Source: Corythoichthys intestinalis (lineage: Eukaryota; Chordata; Actinopteri; Syngnathiformes; Syngnathidae). Taken from it: a DNA stretch of 64,000 nt. This document shows positions 1 to 10,716 of the stretch, in pieces (the first letter of the stretch is position 1; every line of letters begins with the position of its first letter). The stretch covers positions 19,543,898 through 19,607,897 of the forward strand of contig NC_080410.1 of assembly GCF_030265065.1 (NCBI RefSeq), written 5' to 3'. Below the pieces are notes generated by a model. It had not been told where the DNA came from. It made no database searches and saw only the letters and a list, made by a program, of their open reading frames with translations. A program made the position numbers and the translations under genes.

Positions 1-366
1 CTTTTCAACTACTAAACATTTTTACATTTTACTGTTAGCCGAAGACACATATTTGGAAATCTAACATAACCGCAAAAGCGCATTTGGTTCAAAAATCACC
101 AAACCTGAATGTTTTTTTTTTACATTCACTTTTCATCCAAAAAATAGAAGACATATCTGTCCATGTTTGTGATTGTATTGTTGAAGTTTGGAGTGGTAGA
201 TGTATAATTTATTTTGACTGAAAGGGGCTGGCTGCGACTGATCGCTGCCAGCTTCCCATTCAAAATAGATTGGACATCTAACGCCATCAACTGAAGGTAA
301 AACTAGGGCTTAGACATGTGCCGATTACCTGTTTCAAGGTATACCGTGGTATCAAAAACGTGAAGG

Positions 367-1997
367 TAAGCCTGTCGCAATATGCAATAATTCCATTTAT
401 CGCACGGTAAATAAAAATGAAGGCGGTAAATTTTCCAATGCGATTTATCGCCTCGCGTGCACGTACATGTGCTCGTGCCACAGACGTGCTGTTAAAAGTT
501 CGGCTTCCTTGTTACCAGCTACGCAAAATGCATCTTCGTTCCGGGTCCGGCAAAAAATAGTGCCGGAGCAAGTCCGTTCCCATTATATCCTATTGTTCAA
601 CGTATACCGGCCGCGTCAGTGCTCCATCTCCGCGTGCCAGAGCCCGCCGGATGGTTTAGGCAATTTTTTTTTTTCCTGATACGCATCCGTCAAAATGGGC
701 GGAGCCGGGCCTGGAGTCAACAGCCCAGTTGCTTATTCACGGTTTAACCAGTGTACATGGACGAAGAAAACTCCATCATGGAGGTGGAAAGTCACAAAGT
801 GATTTATGAGGCAACAGATCATCATTATAAGGACAACATTAAAAAAGGAAGCTGTATGGTGTCCTATTATATGCGTTTTTTTGGGCAATGATATCAAACA
901 CACGACGTGCTGACAACTTAGTTTTTTATTAACACACGGCACTAACAACACTTCCTCAACCTGTGGCTCTTGGCAGGCTGTGCCGCGTCACATGAACAAA
1001 ACAACATCACCGTTTCGTGCGCTTCAGGGTGCCATTCAATACAGTGGTAGATGAGGTAAGACCACTGTTTACTATGTCTAAAAATAATTATAGCGGACAG
1101 CCGGAAGCCAAATCAATTAAGACGCCACTTAAAGACATTAGACCCCAATCTCATTGATAAGTCGCTTGGTTGTTTTTCAGCGAAAACGCGCCGAATATTG
1201 CCAACAATCGTCCCGCTTTGTCAATGTTATATCAGTAAACCAGTGAGCAATGTTAGCATGCTCAGTGCAAAATAACCCCACACCATAGCAAACTGGAGGT
1301 GATACTGTGAGCAGTGTCCAAAGACACTTTTTTTTTTTCTTCTATTCAGTTTTGTTTTTGCGGTCAATGTTTTTGGCATATTGTCCTCATTAATTAATGT
1401 TTCTAATCAATTTAAATTTGTTATTATTTACTGATTTTATTTTTCAGTATCAAATGGTCAAAAATGTACTTTGAGTGTATTTTTGCAGTTAGGATGTGAC
1501 TTTTTTTTTTAATTCAGGCAAATTGATGCGGTTAAGTCTTTTCTGTTACAAACAAAACAATGTTTATAAAGTTATACTTTATATGTTGATCTCTGTTATT
1601 TTCTCTACTAGAAAAAAAGGACACAATGTGAGGCAGCGGTGTACTTATAATAATAATATTATAGACAAATGATACTATTTACAGTGGCGGCAGAGTTTGG
1701 GGGGGCGCGAAACATTTACGTCTTCCTTGGGGGGGCGTAACAGAAAATAATTGAGAAGCACTGGTCTATTGTGTTTTGTTGTGATTTCTTAAAAAGTATT
1801 TTTGAATGTAAGATTTAACATTTATCGCGTTTAAATGATTGTACTTGATTTATTAATATATACTGTATTCTCTCTGTGTTGTTGTAAATTGGTTTAAAAA
1901 AAAAAAAAAAATTGGGGGGGGCACAATAATATCGCATACCGCAATAATTTATGAGATAAACTATCGCGCACTAAAATTTGTTATCGCCACAGGCCTA
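367..1997. mobile_element. Non-autonomous hAT-like element nested in family A
   Basis: This 1.63-kb insertion begins taagcctgtcgcaatatgca and ends cgccacaggccta, an inverted pair. It is bounded by octamers cgtgaagg (359-366) and ggtgaagg (1998-2005), which match at 7 of 8 positions. The outer element reads on continuously across the insertion. The interior has no long open frame. A segment near 895-955 (cacacgacgtgctgacaa) recurs at 11411-11428 beside the THAP exon, so the two regions share ancestry. Confidence 0.75.
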
Positions 1998-2061
1998 GGT
2001 GAAGGTTTCAAAACTGCAAAAAAATTCCTTCATACCGTCCCGAAGGTATTAGCTATTTTTT

Positions 2062-2349
2062 ATGTCCCAAAATTGCATGCAGAAATCCCTTGCTTGCAGC
2101 TGTAAGGCTCAACCCTCCCCCACCTGTTGCTGCTCAGTGTCAGTGTTTGTCAGCTGTGCTACACGATCTCTGGAGGAGGTGAATCTCCTGAACTTTTTCC
2201 CTAATCGAATTAAAAAAAAGAAATCGCTGGTATGGGAATACTTCGGCTACAGAAAAGTTACAGACGGCCGCAGATTACAGGAGGACCGACCGACATGTAA
2301 AACATGTTTGCGGAGGGTGGCTGCCGAGGAAGCAATACCTCCAATATGA
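2062..2349 (+). pseudogene. BED zinc-finger transposase fragment (ZBED/hAT)
   Basis: A 95-codon open frame contains a BED-finger-like segment: SLVWEYFGYRKVTDGR, then DRPTCKTCLRRV with the CxxC pair. BED fingers sit at the N-terminus of hAT transposases. The downstream catalytic part is missing, so this is a remnant. A diverged, interrupted version with SLVWEDFGDRKVTDG lies on the minus strand at 62749-62973. It is part of the family A element, not a host gene. Confidence 0.7.
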
Positions 2350-2656
2350 TTCCGCATTCATACAAAAATTAAAGGTTAGTAAACACTGTCAACGTTTCCC
2401 ACCAGCTACGAGAGTTAACTCCAGCATGTTTAGTGTGTCAAGCGGTGGTAAAACGTATTTTTTTTCTCACTGGCAACTGTCTGTGTTGAGAAAGAGCGTT
2501 TGTGTATAATGTAAACATGATACGAGTCATACGCACGTGCTTTTTATGGAAAATAATTGAATTATTTTTGTTCTGATGGTAATTTATTTATTTTTATTTG
2601 TTGAGCTGTGGGTGTGGGTTTAGGCTCATCTAAACAACTATATTTATTTTAATTTA

Positions 2657-2658
<2 letters not shown>

Positions 2659-2713
<55 letters not shown>

Positions 2714-2723
2714 TTTACAAATG

Positions 2724-2745
<22 letters not shown>
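2659..2745. repeat. (AT)n microsatellite
   Basis: Two AT-dinucleotide runs are separated by a short T-rich spacer inside the family A transposon. Confidence 0.9.
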
Positions 2746-2755
<10 letters not shown>

Positions 2756-2932
2756 CTAATATATTTTGAAAAATAAAAATCCTGTTCAATAGAGAAGTTT
2801 GTTTTTGTTTTGTTTTTTTAGACCCAGATATCTCAAAGTAACACATTTAAGAGCAGTAATTGCAGTACCATGAAACCGTGATATTTTGGCTTAAGGTTAT
2901 CATACCGTCAGAATATCATACCTACATGCCTA

Positions 2933-4250
2933 CAGTAGGGCTCCCACGATTTTTTTGACTAATCGATTAGCAAATGAATCGTCATCTAATGCAACATTGT
3001 TGACTTCAAAATTGTCCAAATCCTCTTTTTAGGCCTCTTTATAGCATTTTCTAAATTGTTTTCATTTTTATTGATCCCTCAAAAAGTAGGAAATATCCCC
3101 TTTTTATTCATCTTTCTTTTTTTTTCTAAATTAAAATAAGGTGAAAGTTATTCTTTTTACTGTATGTATTCATTCATTTAGTTTTTTTTTAATTATTATC
3201 TTTTATTTATTCAAAATAATAAAATTAATTAATTAACTAATAATTAATTAATAAACAAAAGGGAAAATCTGTAAACACCCACGTAACCATTTTTAAAAAC
3301 TTAAGTAATCTCTTTTTCTAATTTTTTAATTTTTTTAATTTCTGAAGATTTGTGTTAATTTCATCGAATAAGGAGGGGAAAAAACTAAAAACTCTGGACT
3401 ACAAAAATTTTTTCTAAATTTTGTTTTAGGAAAAAACATCAAGTCGATGCCCATCATTTAGTTTCACAGGCCCAAAAAAATAATAGTGTGGGCCATATCT
3501 GGCCCCTGGGCCGCCGATTTAACACCCTTGGAGTAGCTATTTTGATCTTTACTTACTGAAAGGCACCATTTTTAAAATGTTAAAATACAGAGCACAAGAA
3601 TAGTCAAGAACACACTTGCAAATTACAACGATAAGTAACTAATTATGAAATAAATACCTGTAAAACAATGTGTGTTCGACCAAAATTTAATCTATTTGAA
3701 AGCAAATGTTTAATGACATCGCTTTTGTTTTGGATGCCATGACACGGGTGACTTTTTCCTTCAAACATGATGTCGTTTGGAATCAATATAATAATTCCAA
3801 CAAGCTTGATCAAATACTCTTCTAAAAAATATTAAGTATTTAAGAAATTATACCACAAGCGGACATTTTTGAATATTTAAAAATAAACTTTCAAATATTA
3901 GACCATACAACAAAAATGACTTACAGCAACAAGTGCTTTCCTTACCTTTGAAATGCACGGATGACTGTTGAGTGCAATTCTCACATTGTCAGTTACTCTA
4001 CGTCCTCTTTTCTCCTCCCAACACACATCTGCGGAAGACACATAGAAGTCTGAATGTGTTTTTGAAAAGATTATACATCCCTGTTTGAAAATAATAACTA
4101 AAAAAGTTGTCAATTTATAACTATTTTCCCCTTAACTTTTTAAATGTTGGCAGTGCACATTTTTTAAACACAAAATATGGGGCATTTATTTGATCTAATT
4201 TTGTTGCAAAGTTTGTAAGGATGAGTCTTTAATGCTTTGGTTATAAAGCT
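2933..4250. other. No gene seen; A/T-rich sequence with transposon ends
   Basis: No convincing coding frame on either strand. The left edge starts like a hAT terminus (tagggctcccacgatttttt). Around 3490-3532 there is another hAT-like end (ggcccctgggccgccgattt, then aacacccttgg). The short minus-strand frame at 3898-4113 resembles nothing I know. Confidence 0.5.
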
Positions 4251-4530
4251 ACAGTGGTATGAAAAGGTATCTGAACGTTTTGTAATTTCTCACATTTCTG
4301 CATAAAATCACCATCAAATATGATTTGATTTTTGTCAAAATCACACAGATGAAAAAAAGTGTGTGCTTTAACTAAAACCACCCAAACATTTATAGGTCTT
4401 CATATTTTAATGAGGATAGTATGCAAACAATGACAGAAGGGTGAAAAATAAGGAAGTGAACCATCACATTTAATATTTTGTAACCCCCCACTTTGGCAGC
4501 AATCATTTCAACCAGACGCTTCCTTTAGTT

Positions 4531-5250
4531 CAGGGGTGTCCAAACTTTTTGCAAATGGGGCCAGATTTCATGTGGTAAAAATGTGGGGGGCCGACCTTGG
4601 CTGACGTCCTTAACATAGAACAATATATTTAAGCAAATTTTAGCAAGCCATTCTGTGTGTCACATTTGCTTTATAATTTTTTTAAATTAATAATTTCAAT
4701 AATCTTGCAACTAGCCTTTGTGGCATTTTCTTTCTTTCTCGGACTCTTATGAAATACTGCTGTAAAATTAAATTAGCTTCAAGTTGCGTCAATTTCTCGC
4801 TACTTATCTTTCCCTGTAATCTTGTCGTACATGTCAACGTGTCTTGTTAGGTAATATCGCCTCACATTGAACTCTTTAAAAACAGCGACTGTCTCTTTGC
4901 AAATGAGGCAGACACCGTTGTTGCGTATTTTAGTGAAGAAATAGTCCAATTTCCATCTATCCTTTAAGCGTCGGCCGTCTTTCTTTTGTTGATTGTCGTC
5001 ATTTTAGAAAATTGGGAATAAAGCGTCACACGGGGTAATGTTGCCTAACGTGCTGCTGCCTTTAAGTGGGTAAATGAGGAGCAGCATTTAGTGTGTAAGC
5101 TACTTCATATGCTGGTAGCAGTACTGCTGACCAATTTATTAAGTCTGTGTGCGGGCCTGACGTTATTGATCTTATGACAGAGGCTGGGGGCCGGATGAAA
5201 TTTGACCACGGGCTGCATTTGGCCCCCAGGCCGGACTTTAGACATATATG
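4531..5250. mobile_element. Charlie-like non-autonomous hAT nested in Tc1
   Basis: The left end caggggtgtccaaacttttt is the classic Charlie/hAT terminus; the right end (ccggactttagacatatatg) is a decayed inverted copy. Flanking octamers are ctttagtt (4523-4530) and ctttagct (5251-5258), 7 of 8 matching. The disrupted Tc1 sequence reads on across the site. The interior is non-coding, with hAT-like phrases such as gggccggatgaaatttgacc. Confidence 0.8.
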
Positions 5251-5872
5251 CTTTAGCTGCAGATCAGTCTGGCACATCGATCAGGACTAATCTTGGCCCA
5301 TTCTTCTCTACAAAACTACTGTAGTTCAGTCAGATTCCTGGGATGTCTGGCATGAATCGCTGTCTTCAGGTCATGCCACAGCATCTCAATTAGGTTCAAG
5401 TCTGGAGTTCGACTTGGCCACTCCAAAACGTTTATTGTGTTCTTCCGAAACGATTCTGAACTTGATTTAATTCTGTTTTGGATCATTGTCTTGTTGCAGT
5501 ATCTATCCTCTTTTTAGCTTCAACTGTCTGACAGATGACCTCAGGTTTTCCTGCAAAACATCTTGATAAACTTTTCAATTCATTCTTCCATTAATGATTG
5601 CAAGTTGTCCAGGCCCTGAGGCAGCTAAACCGCCCCAAATCATGATGCTCCCGCCAACATGCTTCACAGTAGGGATGAGGTGTTGATGTTGGTGAGCTGT
5701 TCCATTTTTCCTCTACACATGATGTTGTGCGTTACTCCCAAACAATTCAACTTTGGTTTTATCAGTCCACAAAATATTTTGACAAAACTCCTGTGGCGTG
5801 TCCAAGTGCCATTTTACAAACATTTAACGAGCAACAAGGTTTTTTTTTTTTTTTTTTTTTAAACAGCAGTGG

Positions 5873-6274
5873 CTACCTCCGTGTAGTCCTCCCATGAAAA
5901 CCATTTTTGGCTATAGTTTTACATACAGTTGATGTGTGTACAGAGATATTGGACTGTGCCAGTGATTTCTGTAAGTCTTTAGCAGACACCCTAGCGTTCT
6001 TTTTATTTTTTTTTAACTTCTCTGACTGTCGATTGACATCCAGACTTTTAAAGATGGTTTTGTATCCTTTCCCAGCTTTATGCAAATCAACAGTCCTTGA
6101 TCGTAGGTCTTCAGACAGCTCTTTTGACCGAGCCATAAAGCACATCAGACAATGCTCCTCATCAAGACAATTCTTACCATGTGTGTGTTTTATAGTGAAC
6201 AGGGCAGCTTTTGACCACTCATCAGTGATTGAGCACACACCTGACTTAAATTGTTTGGTAAAAATTGGTTTCAA
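5873..6274 (-). pseudogene. Tc1-like transposase N-terminal fragment
   Basis: The frame contains MARSKELSEDLRSRTVDLHK followed by AGKGYKTIFKSLDV, the helix-turn-helix start typical of fish Tc1 transposases. After a gap it resumes with RVSAKDLQKSLAQSNISVHT and STVCKTIAKNGFHGR. Part of the DNA-binding region between these blocks is lost and no DDE catalytic domain follows in frame. It cannot encode an active enzyme. Confidence 0.85.
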
Positions 6275-6570
6275 TTGCTCTTTAAGTCTTCTTAGGCTGA
6301 GGGTTCACTTACTTAGCCTTCCCCCTTCTGTCACTGTTTGCATGCTATCCTTATTAAAGTATGAAAACCTATAAATGTTCAGGTGGTTTTAGTTAAATCA
6401 GACCGTTTTTTCATCTGTGTGATTTTGACAAAGATCAGATCACATTTAATGATGATTTTATGCAGAAATGTGAGAAATTCCAAAATTTCAGATATTTTTT
6501 CATACCACTGTTCAATAGCTGTGGGGGGAACAGCTCATATACTGTATATACTGTACATATATACAGTATA

Positions 6571-6624
6571 TACAGTGGGGAGAACAAGTATTTGATACAC
6601 TGCCAATGGGAAAAGTCATTGGCA

Positions 6625-6660
<36 letters not shown>
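6571..6660. repeat. Fragment of a Tc1-type inverted terminus plus TA repeat
   Basis: acagtggggagaacaagtat begins a terminus common in fish Tc1 elements. It is followed by a short palindrome (cactgccaatg / cattggcagtg) and a TA run. No transposase is attached. Confidence 0.5.
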
Positions 6661-6662
<2 letters not shown>

Positions 6663-6760
6663 CTTTTTTCTCAAAAATGGCCTGACAACGTTTGTATGCC
6701 TTGATTTTGTAAATGTTTTATATACACACACATACATATACATGTATATATATATGTACA

Positions 6761-8183
6761 CAGTGGGGCAAATAAGTATTTAGTCAACCACTAATTGTGC
6801 AAGTTCGCCCACTTGAAAATATTAGAGAGGCCTGTAATTGTCAACATGGGTAAACCTCAACCATGAGAGACAGAATATGGGAAAGAAAAAAAAAAAAAAA
6901 AACAGAAAATCACATTGTTTGATTTTTAAAGAATTTATTTGCAAATCATGGTGGAAAATAAGTATTTGGTCTATATCAAAAGTTCATCTCAATACTTTGT
7001 TATGTACCCATTGTTGGCAATAACGGAGGCCAAACGTTTTCTGTAACTCTTCACGAGCTTTTCACACACTGTTGCTGGTATTTTAGCCCATTCCTCCATG
7101 CAGATCTCCTCTAGAGCAGTGATGTTTTGGGGTTGTCGTTGGGCAACACGGACTTTCAACTCCCTCCTCACCCCGTAGCATAAAAATGATAACAAGAACG
7201 GGGAGCAAAAATTCCAGAACACACGGGGGGACCTAGTGAATGACTGACAGAAAGCTGGGACCACAGTAACAAAGGCTACTATCAGTAACACAATGTGCCG
7301 CCAGGGACTCAAATCCTGCACTGCCAGACGTGTCCCCATGCTGAAGAAAGTACACGTCCAGGCCCGTCTGCGGTTCGCTAGAGAGCATTTGGATGATCCA
7401 GAAGAGGACTGGGAGAATGTGTTATGGTCAGATGAAACCAAAATAGAACTTTTTGGTAGAAACATAGGTTCTCTTGTTTGGAGGAAAAAGAATACTGAAT
7501 TGCACCATACCCACTGTGAAGCATGGGGGTGGAAACATCATGCTTTGGGGCTGTTTTTCTGCAAAGGGACCAGGACGACTGATCTGCGTAAAGGAAGGAA
7601 TGAATGGGGCCATGTATCGAGAGATTTTCAGTGAAAATCTCCTTCCATCAGCTAGTGCATTGAAGATGAGACCTGGCTGGGTCTTTCAGTATGACAATGA
7701 TCCTAACAAAGGAGTGGCTTCGTAAGAAGCATTTCAAGGTCCTGGAGTGGCCTAGCCAGTCTCCAGGTCTCAACCCCATAGAAAATCTGCGGAGGGAGTT
7801 AAAAGTCCGTGTTGCTCAACGACAGCCCCAAAACATCACTGCTCTCGAGGAGATCTGCATGGAGGAATGGGCCAAAATACCAGCAACAGTGTGTGAAAAG
7901 CTTGTGAAGAGTTACAGAAAACGTTTGGCCTCCGTTATTGCCAACAAAGGGTACATAACAAAGTATTGATATTAACTTTTCGTATTGACCAAATACTTAT
8001 TTCCCACCATGATTTGCAAATAAATTATTTAAAAATCAAATAATGTGATTTTCAGTTTTTTTTCCACATTCTGTCTCTCATGGTTGAGGTTTAACCATGT
8101 TGACAGTTACACGCCTCTCCAATATTTTCAAGTGGGAGAACTTGCACAAGTAGTGGTTGACTAAATACTTATTTGCCCCACTG
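6761..8183 (+). mobile_element. Tc1/mariner element with long fold-back arms
   Basis: Termini cagtggggcaaataagtatt and aatacttatttgccccactg form a nearly perfect inverted pair. The inverted identity continues far beyond a normal terminus: about 6761-7170 is the reverse complement of about 7783-8183, so both arms contain the last ~59 codons of the transposase. The plus-strand transposase between the arms is broken by frameshifts. The left arm is best explained by an inverted duplication of the right end replacing the original 5' part. Confidence 0.85.
7293..7969 (+). pseudogene. Tc1-like transposase, frameshifted remnant
   Basis: Three overlapping plus-strand frames carry successive parts of a DDE transposase: 7293-7634 with [20 protein letters not shown] and [10 protein letters not shown] (an Asp-containing catalytic block), 7474-7725 with [20 protein letters not shown] and VFQYDNDP, and 7691-7969 with [19 protein letters not shown] (the second Asp / Glu region) through to a natural end at ANKGYITKY. 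At least two frame changes separate them. The N-terminal DNA-binding half is absent, replaced by the inverted arm. Confidence 0.85.
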
Positions 8184-10716
8184 TATATACAATATATATA
8201 CAGTCAGGCCATTTTTGAGAAAAAAGTACAATTTTGGCAAAATCTGACAAAAACGTCAAAATACATTTTCTATGGCTCCATTTATTCCCAATGGCACATT
8301 CAACGCTCACAAAAATGTTTCATTCACTCTTACCGGTATTTATTTTCAACTTTGCGAAAAATCTCAATTGGTGGTTATGATTTTTGACCCCAAAAAAAGA
8401 AGAAGAAAAAAAATATCCTCCAGGTAGTGTCCTGAAAGCCCCCCAAAATGATAAGAAAGTCACCCAAAAATCAAAGAGACCCGTAAGTGCCCCAGAACCA
8501 AATGGAAATTCCTTAAAACTTTGGAATGCCCCAAAATGTACAGAAAGTGACCCAAAAAATTGCCTGCCATTTACAACATCTGGCATTCAATTCATTTAAA
8601 CTGGGAGGTCTTGCAGTAATGATCATGGACTGGGAGGGAGGAATGAACATTTGACCCTCCATGTCCAAATAGATTGGATGCCTAGCGCTGTCAATGGCAG
8701 ACAACAAGTTAACAAGAAAGCGACCTGAAAATGCCCCAAAATTATTAGGAAGTGATCTACCGGAAATGACCCTGAGGAGAGCAAATTGCATTTTTCCATT
8801 TGCCATATGATGTCTACAAAAAATACAATGGGCTTACGCTCCCAGATTGAAATCAAATCATAAAAACAGTGAACTAAAAGAAAGCACAACAGTCTTTCAA
8901 AGCACGACACATTTTGGTATAAAGTAAGATCTTCTCTGAGCAGTCTATGAAAAGTGCTCAACAGCCTTGATGTGCAAGGAGTGTGGCATGTCGCAGCCCT
9001 GTGGTTAGTGTGGTGGGGGGCTTCTTAGTCTCTCCCAGGGGCTGTTTGGGGAGCAAGCGAGAGGAGTGCAGGAAAGTGAGACGGGTTGGTGGGTTTGGTG
9101 GGTTCATGTTTAATTGAGGGGGTTAGTCTTTTACGGCAAAAGGGGTTACATCAAGCTGTCTTTCTAAGAACCAGAAACTTGGAAAGGATGGAGAAGAGAA
9201 AGGAACAAGTTATCTTTGTTTTAGGTTTTTACTAACTTTTTACCTAACATATGGTAATCTGAAAATGAAAGTGTGCGTGTGGTTTGTTTTCTGTGATTTG
9301 TGCATCAATAATGAATTATAACTATAGACTCTAATCAAATAGTTTTGTCGTTAACTTTATCAAATCAATTGATTCTAATTGTAAAATAGAAGTTTGCATG
9401 GATGCTGAACTTTTCAGTTGTGTAGAGTTCGTCCAAAAAATGCATTGTTTCTGCAAGGAGTGAGACATATAAATAGAGGAACACTAGCACTGGGCGATAA
9501 TTTTTTTTTTTTTTTTTTTTACAGATATCATGAATTAATTCAAGTTTTTCATCAAGGTTGAATTAAAATAATAATGATAATAATCAATTAACTGTTTCTG
9601 TGTGTTATTACACCTGACAGCACAAATAGGGGGGGGGGGGGACTATATTAAAGGCAGAAGTTTTGCACTTTATTCAGGTTACTTTTGTTCAACATTTAGT
9701 ATAACCCTTTGTAGGGTGAGTGATTTAATCAATTGATTTAATGTTCAATCTAATTCAAGTCCCAACTCATTTAAAAAACACAGGGGAAATGCACTTTCAA
9801 AAGGCCAATGCTATATTTTTATAGATTCAAATCAACATCATATTGATTATTTAGTTTAACTAATAGTGATGGATCGTGAATTTGAGGGTTTCTGTTAGCT
9901 GCAAACAATGATTATAAACATAAAATTATATACTGTACATATTAAAAAAAAAAAAAAAAACTGGTGGCGGTGGCTCTCTGTGGTTTCAGTCATGGGACTG
10001 CTGTCAAAATGTGTGATGCCACTTTCCCACAGCCAACACCTTCTTTTTCTCTCACACCGACACAATAATTTCCTCACATCATTGCAGCCTTCTTTCACTT
10101 GACTCGTTAATATAGTTTATTCATTTCAACAACAACTGAAAAGTCATGATATTTAGAATACGGTATTTTTCAATATGAAATACTTCATTATGGTTCAAAG
10201 ATAAGCAGGTTTTATCGTTGAACAGGATGTATTACCAGCATATAGGTATATTTAGCCATGGGAACTTCAGAGTGTACCAGCTCTCAATATTACACTGTCA
10301 CACACTCTGCATGTGCCTTCCACTGAACAGGAAACAAATATATTGCTTCTTGCTATCTCTTCCTGCAGCAGAAATAGATGACATAATTTTAATGTTTAAA
10401 ATAATAATATATATAATAAATAAATAAAACTCCTTAGGGAGAAACTTTCAGAATGTACTTATTGTATTAGTTCCATCCACAAATGATTAGAAATATGTAT
10501 TTCAAAATTGTATTTATTGAATGGGTAAAATTGGCCACAAAAACGTGTTTCCTCAAGTCATTGGCTGCCACTGATGGCGTTAGAACTCCAGTCCTTTTTT
10601 GCCAAAATGGATTGTCCTTCCAATTTAAAGCAGAAATGTGAAGTAATTTCTTCACATGCCAAATAGGGTCACAATTAAACATTGTCCGACAAATAAAGCA
10701 TGAAAAAATCATTTAT
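8184..10716. other. No gene seen; dispersed repeats and low-complexity sequence
   Basis: 8200-8230 is the inverse of 6655-6690, so the fold-back Tc1 may sit inside an older repeat. 8430-8790 is a degenerate internal repeat around variants of aatgccccaaaatg / aagtgacccaaaa. A fragment of the palindromic E repeat is at 8600-8710. 9480-9780 resembles 22070-22340 and the minisatellite unit of mcm5 intron 7. No supported coding frame. Confidence 0.5.

Larger units (their letters stand above)
311..2932 (+). mobile_element. hAT-type DNA transposon with BED zinc finger (family A, copy 1), interrupted
   Basis: The left end (tagacatgtgcc) and right end (ctacatgccta) form degraded inverted termini. They match the ends of a second copy at 61371-63083. 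Octamers next to the ends (ctagggct on the left, gtagggct starting 2935 on the right) look like an imperfect target duplication with a 2-base offset. The element is split by another hAT insertion at 367-1997. Its only recognisable coding part is the BED-finger frame at 2062-2349. An AT microsatellite lies in its right half. The family call rests on termini, octamer flanks and the BED finger; it is an old, inactive copy. Confidence 0.7.
4252..6510 (-). mobile_element. Tc1/mariner element, internally deleted, interrupted by a hAT
   Basis: The termini cagtggtatgaaaaggtatc and ttttttcataccactg are inverted, and a TA precedes the left end. The transposase is on the minus strand; its N-terminal part is the frame at 5873-6274. 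Removing the 720-bp hAT at 4531-5250 leaves about 1.5 kb, the usual Tc1 size, but the middle of the transposase reading frame has decayed. Confidence 0.85.

Noticed and set aside
5907-6374. 155-codon plus-strand frame
   Set aside because: It is the shadow of the minus-strand Tc1 transposase remnant.
6602-6760. Frames of Ile/Tyr repeats
   Set aside because: They translate TA microsatellites and are not genes; the same applies at 33514-33762.
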